Assembly: GCA_041398745.1 (NCBI GenBank)
Contig: JAWKUB010000003.1
Location: 930,001 to 994,000, forward strand
DNA: 64,000 nt
Source: JACKHO01 sp041398745
Lineage (GTDB): Bacteria; Planctomycetota; Planctomycetia; Planctomycetales; Planctomycetaceae
Reading direction: 5' to 3'
Shown: positions 53,125 through 60,856 of the stretch, in pieces
Layout of the letters: each line of letters begins with the position of its first letter
Position numbering within the stretch: the stretch's first letter is position 1
Notes under the pieces: model-generated
Told to the model about the DNA's origin: nothing
Database searches by the model: none
The model's input: the letters and a program-made list of their open reading frames with translations, nothing else
Position numbers and translations under genes: made by a program

Positions 53125-54843
53125 ATGCGAAACCAGGACATTGCGAACCTGCTCGACCTCACCGCAGACCTGCTGGAAATTCAGGGGGCCAATTCGTTTC
53201 GAATTCGTGCCTATCGCTCAGCTGTGCGCACAATTGAGGGGCTGACCGAGAATCTTGCCGATGTCGCGGGCAAGGGGAGTGCTGAACTCACCAAGCTACC
53301 GGGCATTGGAAAGGATTTGGCACAGCGCATTGTGGAAATCATCGAGTCCGGCACGACCACGCAATTGGAGGAACTCAAAGAGGAGGTCCCCGCAGGCGTG
53401 TTAGATATGCTGAAACTGCCGGGACTGGGACCCAAGAAGGTCGGAGCCCTGTTTCATGAACTGCATGTCACGTCGCTGGACGAATTGAAACAGGCGGCGG
53501 AAGAAGGACGTGTTTCGTCGCTGAAAGGGTTTGCCAAAAAGACGGAGCAATCCATCCTGGACAACATCGACGCGGCTGCCCAGTTCGGTCAACGTGTGTC
53601 AATTGCCGACGCCAAATTAGCAGCCGAGGCCATTTGTGATGATTTGCGGCAGCTCGATTGCGTGACGCAAGTCGAAGTCGCGGGAAGCTGCCGACGAAGT
53701 AAAGAGACGTGCGGTGATCTCGACATTTTGGCCGTGGCCGACTCACCCACCGAAATCATGGATCGACTCGCAGAGCATGAACTGGTTCAAACAGTCCTGC
53801 AGCGAGGAGACACGAAACAGCGTGTGCGATTAATCAACGGGATCGAAGCAGATTTGCGAGTGGTTCCTGAGGAGTCATTTGGCGCTGCCATGCAGTATTT
53901 CACCGGGTCCAAGGAACACAATGTCGAGGTGCGGCGACGCGCTCAGGAACGCGGGCTGAAGCTGAACGAGTACGGGCTGTTCCGTGGAGAAAAGGCCGTT
54001 GCCGGACGGACTGAGGAGGACGTGTACGCTGCGTTGGGACTCGCCTGGGTTCCACCGGAATTGCGTGAGAATCGCGGTGAGATTGAATTGGCGGAGGCGA
54101 ACAAGCTCCCGAAACTCGTGGAAATGAGTGACATCCGGGGGGATCTCCACATGCACACCACCGCCTCGGACGGTGAGGCCACCATTTTGGAAATGGCACA
54201 GGCTGCCAAAGAACGCGGGCTAAGTTACATCGCCATTACCGATCACTCCAAACGTGCCTCCGTGGCAAATGGACTCGATGACAAGCGGCTGCTGAAGCAC
54301 TGGAAAGATATTGAAAAGGTGCGGGAGCAAATTGGAGGAATTGAAATCCTGAAAGGAATTGAGTGTGACATTCTCGAAGACGCCACACTCGACATCTCCG
54401 ATGAAGTTCTCGCCGAAGCAGACTGGGTTATTGCCGTCATTCACTTCGGTCTCAAGCAGCCAAGGCAACAAATCATGGAACGGCTGCTGAATGCCATTAA
54501 GAATCCCTATGTCTGTGCGATTGGGCACCCCAGTGGTCGCATTGTCAACAAGCGGCAGGGAGCGGACATCGACTATCCCGAATTCTTCCAGGCCGCAGCA
54601 GACTACGGTGTATTCATGGAAATCAACGCGAACCCCGCGCGACTGGATCTCGACGACATTCATGCTGCCGCAGCCCGAGACAAGGGCATCCCCATTGTCA
54701 TCAACACCGATGCACACTCCTGTGATGGACTCGATGTCATGCCGTATGGCGTCGCCCAGGCGCGGCGGGCGGGACTGGAAGCGAAAGATGTGGCCAATAC
54801 GCGGACCTTTTCAGAATTCCGCAAAATGCTGCGGACGAGTTGA
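53125..54843 (+). CDS. polX: DNA polymerase X family protein with PHP domain
   Basis: 572 residues, the typical bacterial PolX length. An N-terminal helix-hairpin-helix part (KLPGIGKDLAQRIVE, KLPGLGPKKVGALF) binds DNA. The nucleotidyltransferase core shows VAGSCRRSKETCGDLDILAV with the metal aspartates. The C-terminal PHP domain begins DIRGDLHMHTTASDGEATI, with GIECDILEDATLDI, IGHPSGR and NTDAHSC supplying metal ligands and 3'-5' exonuclease activity. The role is gap-filling base-excision repair. Start ATG at 53125; this gene is divergent from the broken kinase gene. Confidence 0.96.
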   Translation: MRNQDIANLLDLTADLLEIQGANSFRIRAYRSAVRTIEGLTENLADVAGKGSAELTKLPGIGKDLAQRIVEIIESGTTTQLEELKEEVPAGVLDMLKLPGLGPKKVGALFHELHVTSLDELKQAAEEGRVSSLKGFAKKTEQSILDNIDAAAQFGQRVSIADAKLAAEAICDDLRQLDCVTQVEVAGSCRRSKETCGDLDILAVADSPTEIMDRLAEHELVQTVLQRGDTKQRVRLINGIEADLRVVPEESFGAAMQYFTGSKEHNVEVRRRAQERGLKLNEYGLFRGEKAVAGRTEEDVYAALGLAWVPPELRENRGEIELAEANKLPKLVEMSDIRGDLHMHTTASDGEATILEMAQAAKERGLSYIAITDHSKRASVANGLDDKRLLKHWKDIEKVREQIGGIEILKGIECDILEDATLDISDEVLAEADWVIAVIHFGLKQPRQQIMERLLNAIKNPYVCAIGHPSGRIVNKRQGADIDYPEFFQAAADYGVFMEINANPARLDLDDIHAAAARDKGIPIVINTDAHSCDGLDVMPYGVAQARRAGLEAKDVANTRTFSEFRKMLRTS

Positions 54844-54847
54844 CGCA

Positions 54848-55264
54848 TCAAAGAAGGCTGCGAATGGTCAGCCAGCCGAACAGTAGTGTGAAACTGGCAA
54901 ACAGCACGGTCAACAAATGATATCCAGCCGTGAGCCACCAGCGCGTCAGGAAAGGCTTGGCGTCGAGGATGGTTTGCAGTGACAGCCGAATTCCCCAGAA
55001 GAGCGTCGCATAAATGCAGAACGCTCGGGCTACGGGATGAGGTTCCACTAAATACTTGGCACAGGACAGTGTGGTGATGCCCAGCCATGTGATCCCCAAG
55101 ACCACGTAGCCGCCGTAAATCAGATAGAGCTGACGATGAAGCTTTGGCAACGTCGCGAGTTCTCGCTTCCAGTCCATTTGAAATGGAACAATGGCCGAGG
55201 CAACCAAAATACACAGTTGCAGCACACCCGCGATTTGCACGAGCAGCACATCGTTGAGAGTCAT
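54848..55264 (-). CDS. Four-helix membrane protein partnered with the wax-synthase-like gene
   Basis: 138 residues from the ATG at 55264, which overlaps the stop of the upstream gene (ATGA). The open frame continues to 55399 but only within the neighbour's coding region. Four hydrophobic segments: about 7-27 (LLVQIAGVLQLCILVASAIV), 45-67, 80-98 and 112-132. LPKLHRQLYLIYGGYVVLGI is a notable conserved-looking stretch. I know similar unnamed proteins next to wax-synthase-like genes. Function unknown; stop-start overlap implies coexpression and possibly a shared complex. Confidence 0.75.
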   Translation of the reverse strand: MTLNDVLLVQIAGVLQLCILVASAIVPFQMDWKRELATLPKLHRQLYLIYGGYVVLGITWLGITTLSCAKYLVEPHPVARAFCIYATLFWGIRLSLQTILDAKPFLTRWWLTAGYHLLTVLFASFTLLFGWLTIRSLL

Positions 55265-56070
55265 GATCCCATCTCCAGAAAGGCGACAAACGGAAGAATT
55301 ACCCGACGTACAAAAGCAGGCGGCAACAGCAACGGTACTGGCAAGAGAAGCAGCGTTGTTGCAAACATCCATCCCCGCAGGCCGCGGTTGAGCCCCCACT
55401 TCTTCCCGATTGACGAACGCTCCAGCAGAATGCCTGCGGCCTGAATTCCGAAGAATAGAGTGGGGCCTCCGTATCCCCCTCCGGCTGGAACGGTAATGAC
55501 CAGTTCATGGACGAGGCCACTTGCAACGAAACTGGAGAACAGCGCCATGGCCGGCGAGACATGTCGGGTCAAAGGTCGAAACAGGAACTGAGACGTTAAG
55601 TCGCGGAAGGCCAGGTTCCAGCGGTTACTCCAGAAATCACTCAACGAGTGTGAGGCGACGGGCCAGTTCATGAGCGGCGTTGCTGCGAATCCAACGGAAC
55701 GCCATAGACAGGAAAGCAAATGGAACAGCCCGAAGTGCAGCGTGAAGACAACTCCAATCATCGCAATCCAGCCAACGACGAGTGATTCCGCTCCGGCGTT
55801 CATCGAGGCCCACGAGAGCATCATTACGCCGACTAGAAACTTCGTTGCCGCAAATAGCCATTCCGTGGTGCGAGGCTGGTGCTTGCACGTACCCGTTGCA
55901 AACGCGCGGCCATCCATCCCCGGCCACGCGAACAAGAACGTAGCTCTCCTTTGCCAGGAGACGGGACGAGGTGCCACACTCCAGGCAGCCGCTTTGCAGC
56001 CGACATAAATGCCCACGGCAAGTAGCCACATCACACCCCACGCAGGCATGTTGAATACGGTGGCAAGCAT
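55261..56070 (-). CDS. Wax-synthase-like/MBOAT-like membrane acyltransferase
   Basis: 269 residues with six or more membrane segments. The motif SLSDFWSNRWNLAFRDL followed by FLFRPLTR is characteristic of wax-synthase-domain proteins, and the conserved His in SGLVHELVITVP matches the catalytic His of MBOAT-type enzymes. They transfer an acyl chain to an alcohol or lipid; the substrate is unknown. Shorter than plant wax synthases. The downstream small membrane protein starts within its stop codon. Confidence 0.82.
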   Translation of the reverse strand: MLATVFNMPAWGVMWLLAVGIYVGCKAAAWSVAPRPVSWQRRATFLFAWPGMDGRAFATGTCKHQPRTTEWLFAATKFLVGVMMLSWASMNAGAESLVVGWIAMIGVVFTLHFGLFHLLSCLWRSVGFAATPLMNWPVASHSLSDFWSNRWNLAFRDLTSQFLFRPLTRHVSPAMALFSSFVASGLVHELVITVPAGGGYGGPTLFFGIQAAGILLERSSIGKKWGLNRGLRGWMFATTLLLLPVPLLLPPAFVRRVILPFVAFLEMGS

Positions 56071-56308
56071 GGGACTGTCTTTCCAATTAGCGAAAATACA
56101 AGCGGAGGACGGCGTCCCTGCAGATAAACCGCAGTTCGCAGCTCACGAAAACAGACATTCTCCAGTGATTCCATGAATGTGTTCGCCAACAGGAGAAATC
56201 GCGGCTTTCACACGGTTCGGTGTGCGTCAATGTGCGCCCATTGCTTGACGCGATTGCCTATTGCTCTGTCTACTTCTTTGGAAACATCGTTTTAGCCGAC
56301 AGGATCTC

Positions 56309-57358
56309 ATGAAACTTCTCGAAACACTCACGCAAACTCCCGGCGTCCCTGGTCGCGAATCTCGAGTTCGCCTGGTCATTGAGGAGTACATCCGCAAGCA
56401 TGATTTGGTCGACGAAATTCACGTCGACGCACTCGGCTCGCTCATTGCCGTGCGAAAGCCCCGTCCCAAAGGAAAGAAGAAGTCATCCGAAGAACCGCTG
56501 AAGGTCATGTTGGCGGCGCACATGGACCAAATTGGTTTCCTCGTAAACCACATTTCCAATGACGGGTTCCTTCGGGTGAACCCGGTCGGCGGATTCGATA
56601 CCCGCAATTTGTTTGCGCGGCGCGTCCGGGTTTGCACACGGGATGGCGATCTTCCCGGCGTCATGAATCCCGCCGGTCGTCCAATCCACATCGCGACCGA
56701 CGATGAAAAGCGAAAAGTCCCAGACATTACCGAGTTTTTCATCGATTTGGGCCTGCCCGGAGTGGAGGTTCAACGCCAGGTCAAAATCGGTGACATGGTG
56801 GTTCTCGACGGCCCGTTCGCCGAAGTGGGTGACTATGTGGTCTCGCAATGCCTCGACAATCGTGTCGGCTGCTGGGCAGTTATTCGCGCATTGGAGCAAT
56901 TGAAGACCCATAACTGTGAGGTGCATGCTGTCTGGACTGTCCAGGAAGAAGTGGGCCTCCGTGGAGCGATGCCTGCGGCCTATTCCGTCGCGCCTGACAT
57001 CGGCATTTCATGTGACACTACCCTTTGCTGCAAAACTCCCGGCGTGCCCGACGAACAACGGATTACTGTCCCCGGTGATGGCGTGTGCCTGAAAATTATG
57101 GACTCCTCAACCATTGCAGATCTTGGTCTCCTGGAGGACATCGAAGCCGTGGCCCAGAAGAAAGGAATTCCGTGCCAGCGTGGCGTACTACCGCGCGGTG
57201 GCCAAGATGGTGCGATGATCCAGAAGTCGCGGTCGGGCGTGCGGACAGCCGTCTTTGCGTGCCCTGTGAAATACATCCACACCATTACGGAAATGTCTCA
57301 CTCGACCGACTTGGAAAGCTATCCTGCTCTGCTCGCTGCTTATTTGGAGACGTTGTAA
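56309..57358 (+). CDS. M42-family metallo-aminopeptidase
   Basis: 349 residues from the ATG at 56309 (CAGGAT upstream); the frame is open from 56261. LETLTQTPGVPGRESRVR opens the fold. AAHMDQIGF gives the first zinc His/Asp, QCLDNRVGCWAV the bridging Asp, and TVQEEVGLRGA the catalytic and ligand Glu pair. GISCDTTL and a late EMSHSTDLES (His ligand) follow. This is a cytoplasmic aminopeptidase of the TET/PepA type (glutamyl aminopeptidase class); peptide preference is unknown. RKPRPKGKKKSSEE near 50-65 is a charged insert. A diverged palindromic repeat lies 33 bases after the stop. Confidence 0.9.
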   Translation: MKLLETLTQTPGVPGRESRVRLVIEEYIRKHDLVDEIHVDALGSLIAVRKPRPKGKKKSSEEPLKVMLAAHMDQIGFLVNHISNDGFLRVNPVGGFDTRNLFARRVRVCTRDGDLPGVMNPAGRPIHIATDDEKRKVPDITEFFIDLGLPGVEVQRQVKIGDMVVLDGPFAEVGDYVVSQCLDNRVGCWAVIRALEQLKTHNCEVHAVWTVQEEVGLRGAMPAAYSVAPDIGISCDTTLCCKTPGVPDEQRITVPGDGVCLKIMDSSTIADLGLLEDIEAVAQKKGIPCQRGVLPRGGQDGAMIQKSRSGVRTAVFACPVKYIHTITEMSHSTDLESYPALLAAYLETL

Positions 57359-57391
57359 GAAGTCTGCAGATGGCGAATGTACCTGCGGCAC

Positions 57392-57405
57392 CGACACTCC
57401 TGTCG
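57392..57405 (+). repeat. Palindromic repeat (CACAGACA family), diverged copy 4
   Basis: CGACA-CTCC-TGTCG preceded by GGCAC, with the same 4-base spacer position and the same orientation to the upstream gene as the better copies. Only the inner arms are symmetric, so assignment to the family is tentative. Confidence 0.5.
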
Positions 57406-57453
57406 ACGCCACATGGCGTGCTTCTGATCCGACGATGAAATTGAAAGTGACAC

Positions 57454-58167
57454 ATGGTCGAGTCAATCATCGCATTCGGAGGCAACATTGGAGATGTTCG
57501 GCAAACGTTTCGCAAAGCAATTGAACGCCTAGACAATGCTCCCCACACCCGCGTTGTCCGGCAAAGCTCACTCTACGATACGACACCGGTTGGTTCGAAG
57601 GCAGGTGAGCGCTACCTGAACGCGGCCGTTCGCATTGAGACGGAGCTTGGCCCCGGCCAGCTATTGGTCGTTTTGCAGGAAATTGAAGAATCGCTCGGAC
57701 GCCACCGCACATACCATTGGGCTCCGCGCACACTGGATTTGGACTTGATTTCGTATGGCCAGAAACACGTATTGGAGCGAGACCTCATCGTACCGCATCC
57801 CGCCATGTGGTATCGCAGGTTTGTGCTTGATCCAGTCTGTGAAATCGCACCAGACTGCTACCACCCAGTCCTGAACCGGACTTTCCGCGACTTGTTGGTT
57901 GATTTGCATCACAGACCCATCAAGGCTTTCCTGAATTGTTCCGCAGAGACGGCATCGACAATCCAAGTGCATGTCCGGCGGGATTTCAACGAGGACACAG
58001 TTTCGTTTTACTGCAAATCTCTGGACGCGTTCATCATTTTTTCCAGCGAAATGTCCAATGAGCCTCGATTCGTGTTACTCCCGGAACAACAGTCGGAGCA
58101 GTTTGTCTTTCAGGTTTTGACCGGCATTCTCGACGAACCACAAATCGTCGATTGGCAACAACGTTAG
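57454..58167 (+). CDS. folK: HPPK (pterin pyrophosphokinase) with C-terminal extension
   Basis: 237 residues. IIAFGGNIGDVRQTFRKAIE, SSLYDTTPVG, YLNAAVRIETELGP, LGRHRTYHWAPRTLDLDLISYG and VPHPAMWYRRFVLDPVCEIAPD follow HPPK step by step; R and D residues for ATP and magnesium are in place. HPPK passes pyrophosphate from ATP to hydroxymethyl-dihydropterin in folate synthesis. Typical HPPK is about 150-165 residues; here about 75 more follow (from roughly residue 163), with strands and an acidic end, with no known domain. ATG at 57454 is the only start giving the family N-terminus. Confidence 0.92.
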   Translation: MVESIIAFGGNIGDVRQTFRKAIERLDNAPHTRVVRQSSLYDTTPVGSKAGERYLNAAVRIETELGPGQLLVVLQEIEESLGRHRTYHWAPRTLDLDLISYGQKHVLERDLIVPHPAMWYRRFVLDPVCEIAPDCYHPVLNRTFRDLLVDLHHRPIKAFLNCSAETASTIQVHVRRDFNEDTVSFYCKSLDAFIIFSSEMSNEPRFVLLPEQQSEQFVFQVLTGILDEPQIVDWQQR

Positions 58168-58273
58168 CAGAATTCAATCAAATTCCTGTTGTCGCCAGGA
58201 CGCGAATTCGGTTTATTCCACGTGATGAAAACCATTCCGCTTCATGTCGACTACAAAGTCATGAGGGGCCAGC

Positions 58274-59020
58274 ATGATTGAACTATCCCAGCGACTGAAA
58301 TGGCGTGAACGCCCCGACGATAAGCCGATCATGTTTCAGCGGTGGCAGCGGCTCCTGTTTCTTCACTGGACGTTCACTCCTGAAGAAATTCAATCACTTT
58401 TGCCAACCGGGCTCAAGGTCGACACATTTAAGGGTGCTGCCTACGTCGGCGTGGTCCCATTTGAAATGCGGAACATTCACCCCTGGTGGTTCCCTTCGGT
58501 GCCCTACATCTCGAACTTTCTCGAACTGAATGTCCGGACGTACGTCATCGATGATTACGGACGTCCTGGTGTTTACTTCATTTCCCTGAATGCCGACCGC
58601 TGGATTGCCTGCGCCTTTGGCCGTAGCTGGTTTCACCTTCCGTACCACTGGTGCAAAATGAACTCTCGTATCCTCGAAAACGGTGCGACAGATTACCGGT
58701 GCCGAAGGCGAACGTCGGGAACCGGTGCGGAGTCGCATTTTCAGTTTTGCAAAACGGGATCACCGGCATCGACAGAACCGGGAACGCTGGAATTCTTTCT
58801 TGTTGAACGGTATTTGCTGTTCACTATGCGAAGCGGTGAATTGTGCTATGGGCAGGTGCATCACACGCCGTACCCATTACAGTCCGCCGACGTGTCGAAA
58901 TGCGCTAATGCCATGTTTCCGCTGGATGGAGTACCGAACAAAAGTCATCCCCCGGAGCACATTGGTTACGTCGAAGGCGTCGATGTTGATGTGTTCGGGC
59001 TGAAACCCGTTCTCCAGTGA
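58274..59020 (+). CDS. DUF2071 (YqjF-like) protein
   Basis: 248 residues. KPIMFQRWQRLLFLHWTFTPEEIQSLLPTGLKVD and AYVGVVPFEMRNIHPWW, then FLELNVRTYVIDDYGRPGVYF and AFGRSWFHLPYH, match DUF2071/YqjF, an acetoacetate-decarboxylase-like beta fold. The active-site lysine of that enzyme is not identifiable. No signal peptide. It stands between folK and the MFS transporter on the same strand, each with its own spacing of over 100 bases. Function unknown. Confidence 0.88.
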   Translation: MIELSQRLKWRERPDDKPIMFQRWQRLLFLHWTFTPEEIQSLLPTGLKVDTFKGAAYVGVVPFEMRNIHPWWFPSVPYISNFLELNVRTYVIDDYGRPGVYFISLNADRWIACAFGRSWFHLPYHWCKMNSRILENGATDYRCRRRTSGTGAESHFQFCKTGSPASTEPGTLEFFLVERYLLFTMRSGELCYGQVHHTPYPLQSADVSKCANAMFPLDGVPNKSHPPEHIGYVEGVDVDVFGLKPVLQ

Positions 59021-59129
59021 CGTCTCGGCGAGAAATCCTGCCTGAATTTCCCGCTTGCTGTTCGTACTTCAACCCGCCACACTCCGTCCTTTAAGAATCG
59101 AAAATGTCCCGACGGGATGGTGGTCAACA

Positions 59130-60452
59130 GTGACTGAGTCCGAGAGTAATCCAGTAGAGGTTCCGCAGCAGTCGACCAACAAGCGTGCGTTGGCCATCGT
59201 ATTTGTGACGGTGTTCATCGACTTGCTCGGATTTGGCATTGTGTTGCCGCTGCTCCCGCTGTACGCCAAGTCGTTTGGCATGTCTGGTATGACACTGGGC
59301 CTGCTGATGGCATCTTTTTCTGCCATGCAGTTCGTCTTTGCCCCACTCTGGGGACGGCTTTCCGACCGTATTGGCCGTCGTCCGGTCCTGATCATGGGCC
59401 TTGCTGGTTCCACGATTTTCTACGGCCTCTTTGGTATTGCCAGTTCTCTGGGAACGTCCGGCAAGTTGTTGGGGTTAGGAGTAGTCGCCTGGTTGTTCAT
59501 CACTCGAATTGGAGCCGGTATTGCCGGGGCAACGATTTCTACGGCTCAAGCATTCATTGCCGACGTTACTGGTCGACATGACCGAGCCAAGGGTATGGCA
59601 CTCATTGGTGCGGCATTTGGCATTGGATTCGTATTCGGCCCGCTCATTGGCGCCATGTGTTTGCGGGGAGAAGACCAAACTCCGGCCTTGCCTGGCTATA
59701 TTGCTTCGGGAATGTCGTTTGCGGCATTTCTATGGGCACTTATTTCACTGCCCGAGTCGCTGACGTCGCGCGATGACACAGGTGAGTCAGCGGCACACGG
59801 CGGGATTAACAACCTTGGTCGATTGGTACACGCTCTGGGGCGTCCCGTAATTGGCGTTACGCTGGGAGCAGTATTTCTCACCATTGTTGCCTTCGCACAA
59901 TTTGAATCAACACTGGCTTTGCTGAATGAATACCTCAAACTTGAGCGTTGGCAGAACGGCCTGATGTTTGCCTACGTTGGAGTTGTCCTCACAATTGTCC
60001 AAGGCGGAATTGTGCGCAAAATCGCTCCAAAGCTAGGCGAGTTTCGTATGGCCAATTCAGGCGTTGCCATGCTGGTGCTGGGCTTGGTATTGCTTGCACT
60101 GACTCCTCAATTCGAAGCGGCGTTCAACATCTCGTCACCTGTCTTGTTGCTCATTATTCTGCCACTCGTTGTGACAGGATTCGCTTTCGCCAATCCCGCG
60201 TACCAATCGCTGCTCTCATTGAACAGCCCGAAGGATGAACAAGGCGGAACACTAGGGCTCGGACAAAGTGTGTCCGCCATGGGCCGCATTGTCGGACCTG
60301 TGATTGGCTTGTCACTGCAAAAGAGCGGAATCGCAATACCCTACTGGGTAGCAGCAGGTATTATGGTGCTTGCGTGGCTAATGACCTGGACCCTTCCTTC
60401 CCGGTCCTCAGCACACGACTCGTTAGAGCCCGACACAGAAACCACCGCATAG
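59130..60452 (+). CDS. MFS transporter, TetA/DHA1-like
   Basis: 440 residues from a GTG at 59130 (TESESNPVEVPQQS start); a TTG at 59055 is in frame but lies in non-coding-like sequence. Twelve hydrophobic segments. VFIDLLGFGIVLPLLPLYAKSFG is the typical first segment of drug:proton antiporters. The loop GRLSDRIGRRPVL is motif A, and LIGAAFGIGFVFGPLIG resembles motif C. It probably exports a small hydrophobic compound with proton exchange; substrate unknown. A 404-base gap follows before the recombinase element. Confidence 0.9.
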   Translation: MTESESNPVEVPQQSTNKRALAIVFVTVFIDLLGFGIVLPLLPLYAKSFGMSGMTLGLLMASFSAMQFVFAPLWGRLSDRIGRRPVLIMGLAGSTIFYGLFGIASSLGTSGKLLGLGVVAWLFITRIGAGIAGATISTAQAFIADVTGRHDRAKGMALIGAAFGIGFVFGPLIGAMCLRGEDQTPALPGYIASGMSFAAFLWALISLPESLTSRDDTGESAAHGGINNLGRLVHALGRPVIGVTLGAVFLTIVAFAQFESTLALLNEYLKLERWQNGLMFAYVGVVLTIVQGGIVRKIAPKLGEFRMANSGVAMLVLGLVLLALTPQFEAAFNISSPVLLLIILPLVVTGFAFANPAYQSLLSLNSPKDEQGGTLGLGQSVSAMGRIVGPVIGLSLQKSGIAIPYWVAAGIMVLAWLMTWTLPSRSSAHDSLEPDTETTA

Positions 60453-60750
60453 GTTATTCTCGACATTTCCGTTCGCGAGCCAGGACGATGTCGAAACGAG
60501 TGAGTGACAATTCAATTTCGAATTGAATTCTGCTGGCACCGGGGCAACTCACAGAATTGAAATCTGAAAAATCTTGGCAAGAACAGACCGGTTTACTCAG
60601 TTATTGGCGTCGCAAACACGGGCGAAAAAGCCTGTCTCACCATGTGGCCCCAAGGGAGCGGAGAGGGGGGGACACTACTTACGGATTGCCGCAAGTTCTG
60701 TCTTGGCAGAGCTTTGCGTTGCAAGTGCTTTGCAGGCAATCTGATAGGGT

Positions 60751-60800
60751 GTAGTCACCCGTGGTCATGTGTAGTCAGGGTTTCTCAGGATTGGTCAGAA
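60751..60800 (+). repeat. Five 10-bp phased repeats centred on TCA
   Basis: Successive 10-mers GTAGTCACCC, GTGGTCATGT, GTAGTCAGGG, TTTCTCAGGA and TTGGTCAGAA all have TCA at bases 5-7, so they fall on one face of the helix. Three of them share GTRGTCA. Confidence 0.65.
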
Positions 60801-60824
60801 TGATTGGCACACTGTGCCAATCAT
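60800..60824. promoter_or_regulatory. 25-bp palindrome, candidate operator or recombinase site
   Basis: ATGATTGGCAC at 60800-60810 and GTGCCAATCAT at 60814-60824, with a 3-base spacer: 11-bp perfect arms. It ends 33 bases before the recombinase ATG and has no T-run, so it is more likely a protein-binding site than a terminator. Confidence 0.6.
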
Positions 60825-60856
60825 TTCTGGAGTGATGGCTCCGAAAGGAGTTCGTC

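Larger units (their letters stand above)
60453..60856. other. 404-base control/attachment-like region upstream of the recombinase
   Basis: No protein-coding frame is convincing (the longest, 65 codons, is Arg/Ser-rich and lacks a ribosome binding site). The right half holds five phased repeats (60751-60800) and a 25-base palindrome (60800-60824), and the recombinase start follows with AAAGGAG 6 bases upstream. It probably contains the promoter, operators or the attachment site of the element. Confidence 0.5.

Noticed and set aside
60557..60754. 65-codon frame upstream of the recombinase
   Set aside because: No ribosome binding site, Arg/Ser-rich, and it overlaps the phased repeat array.
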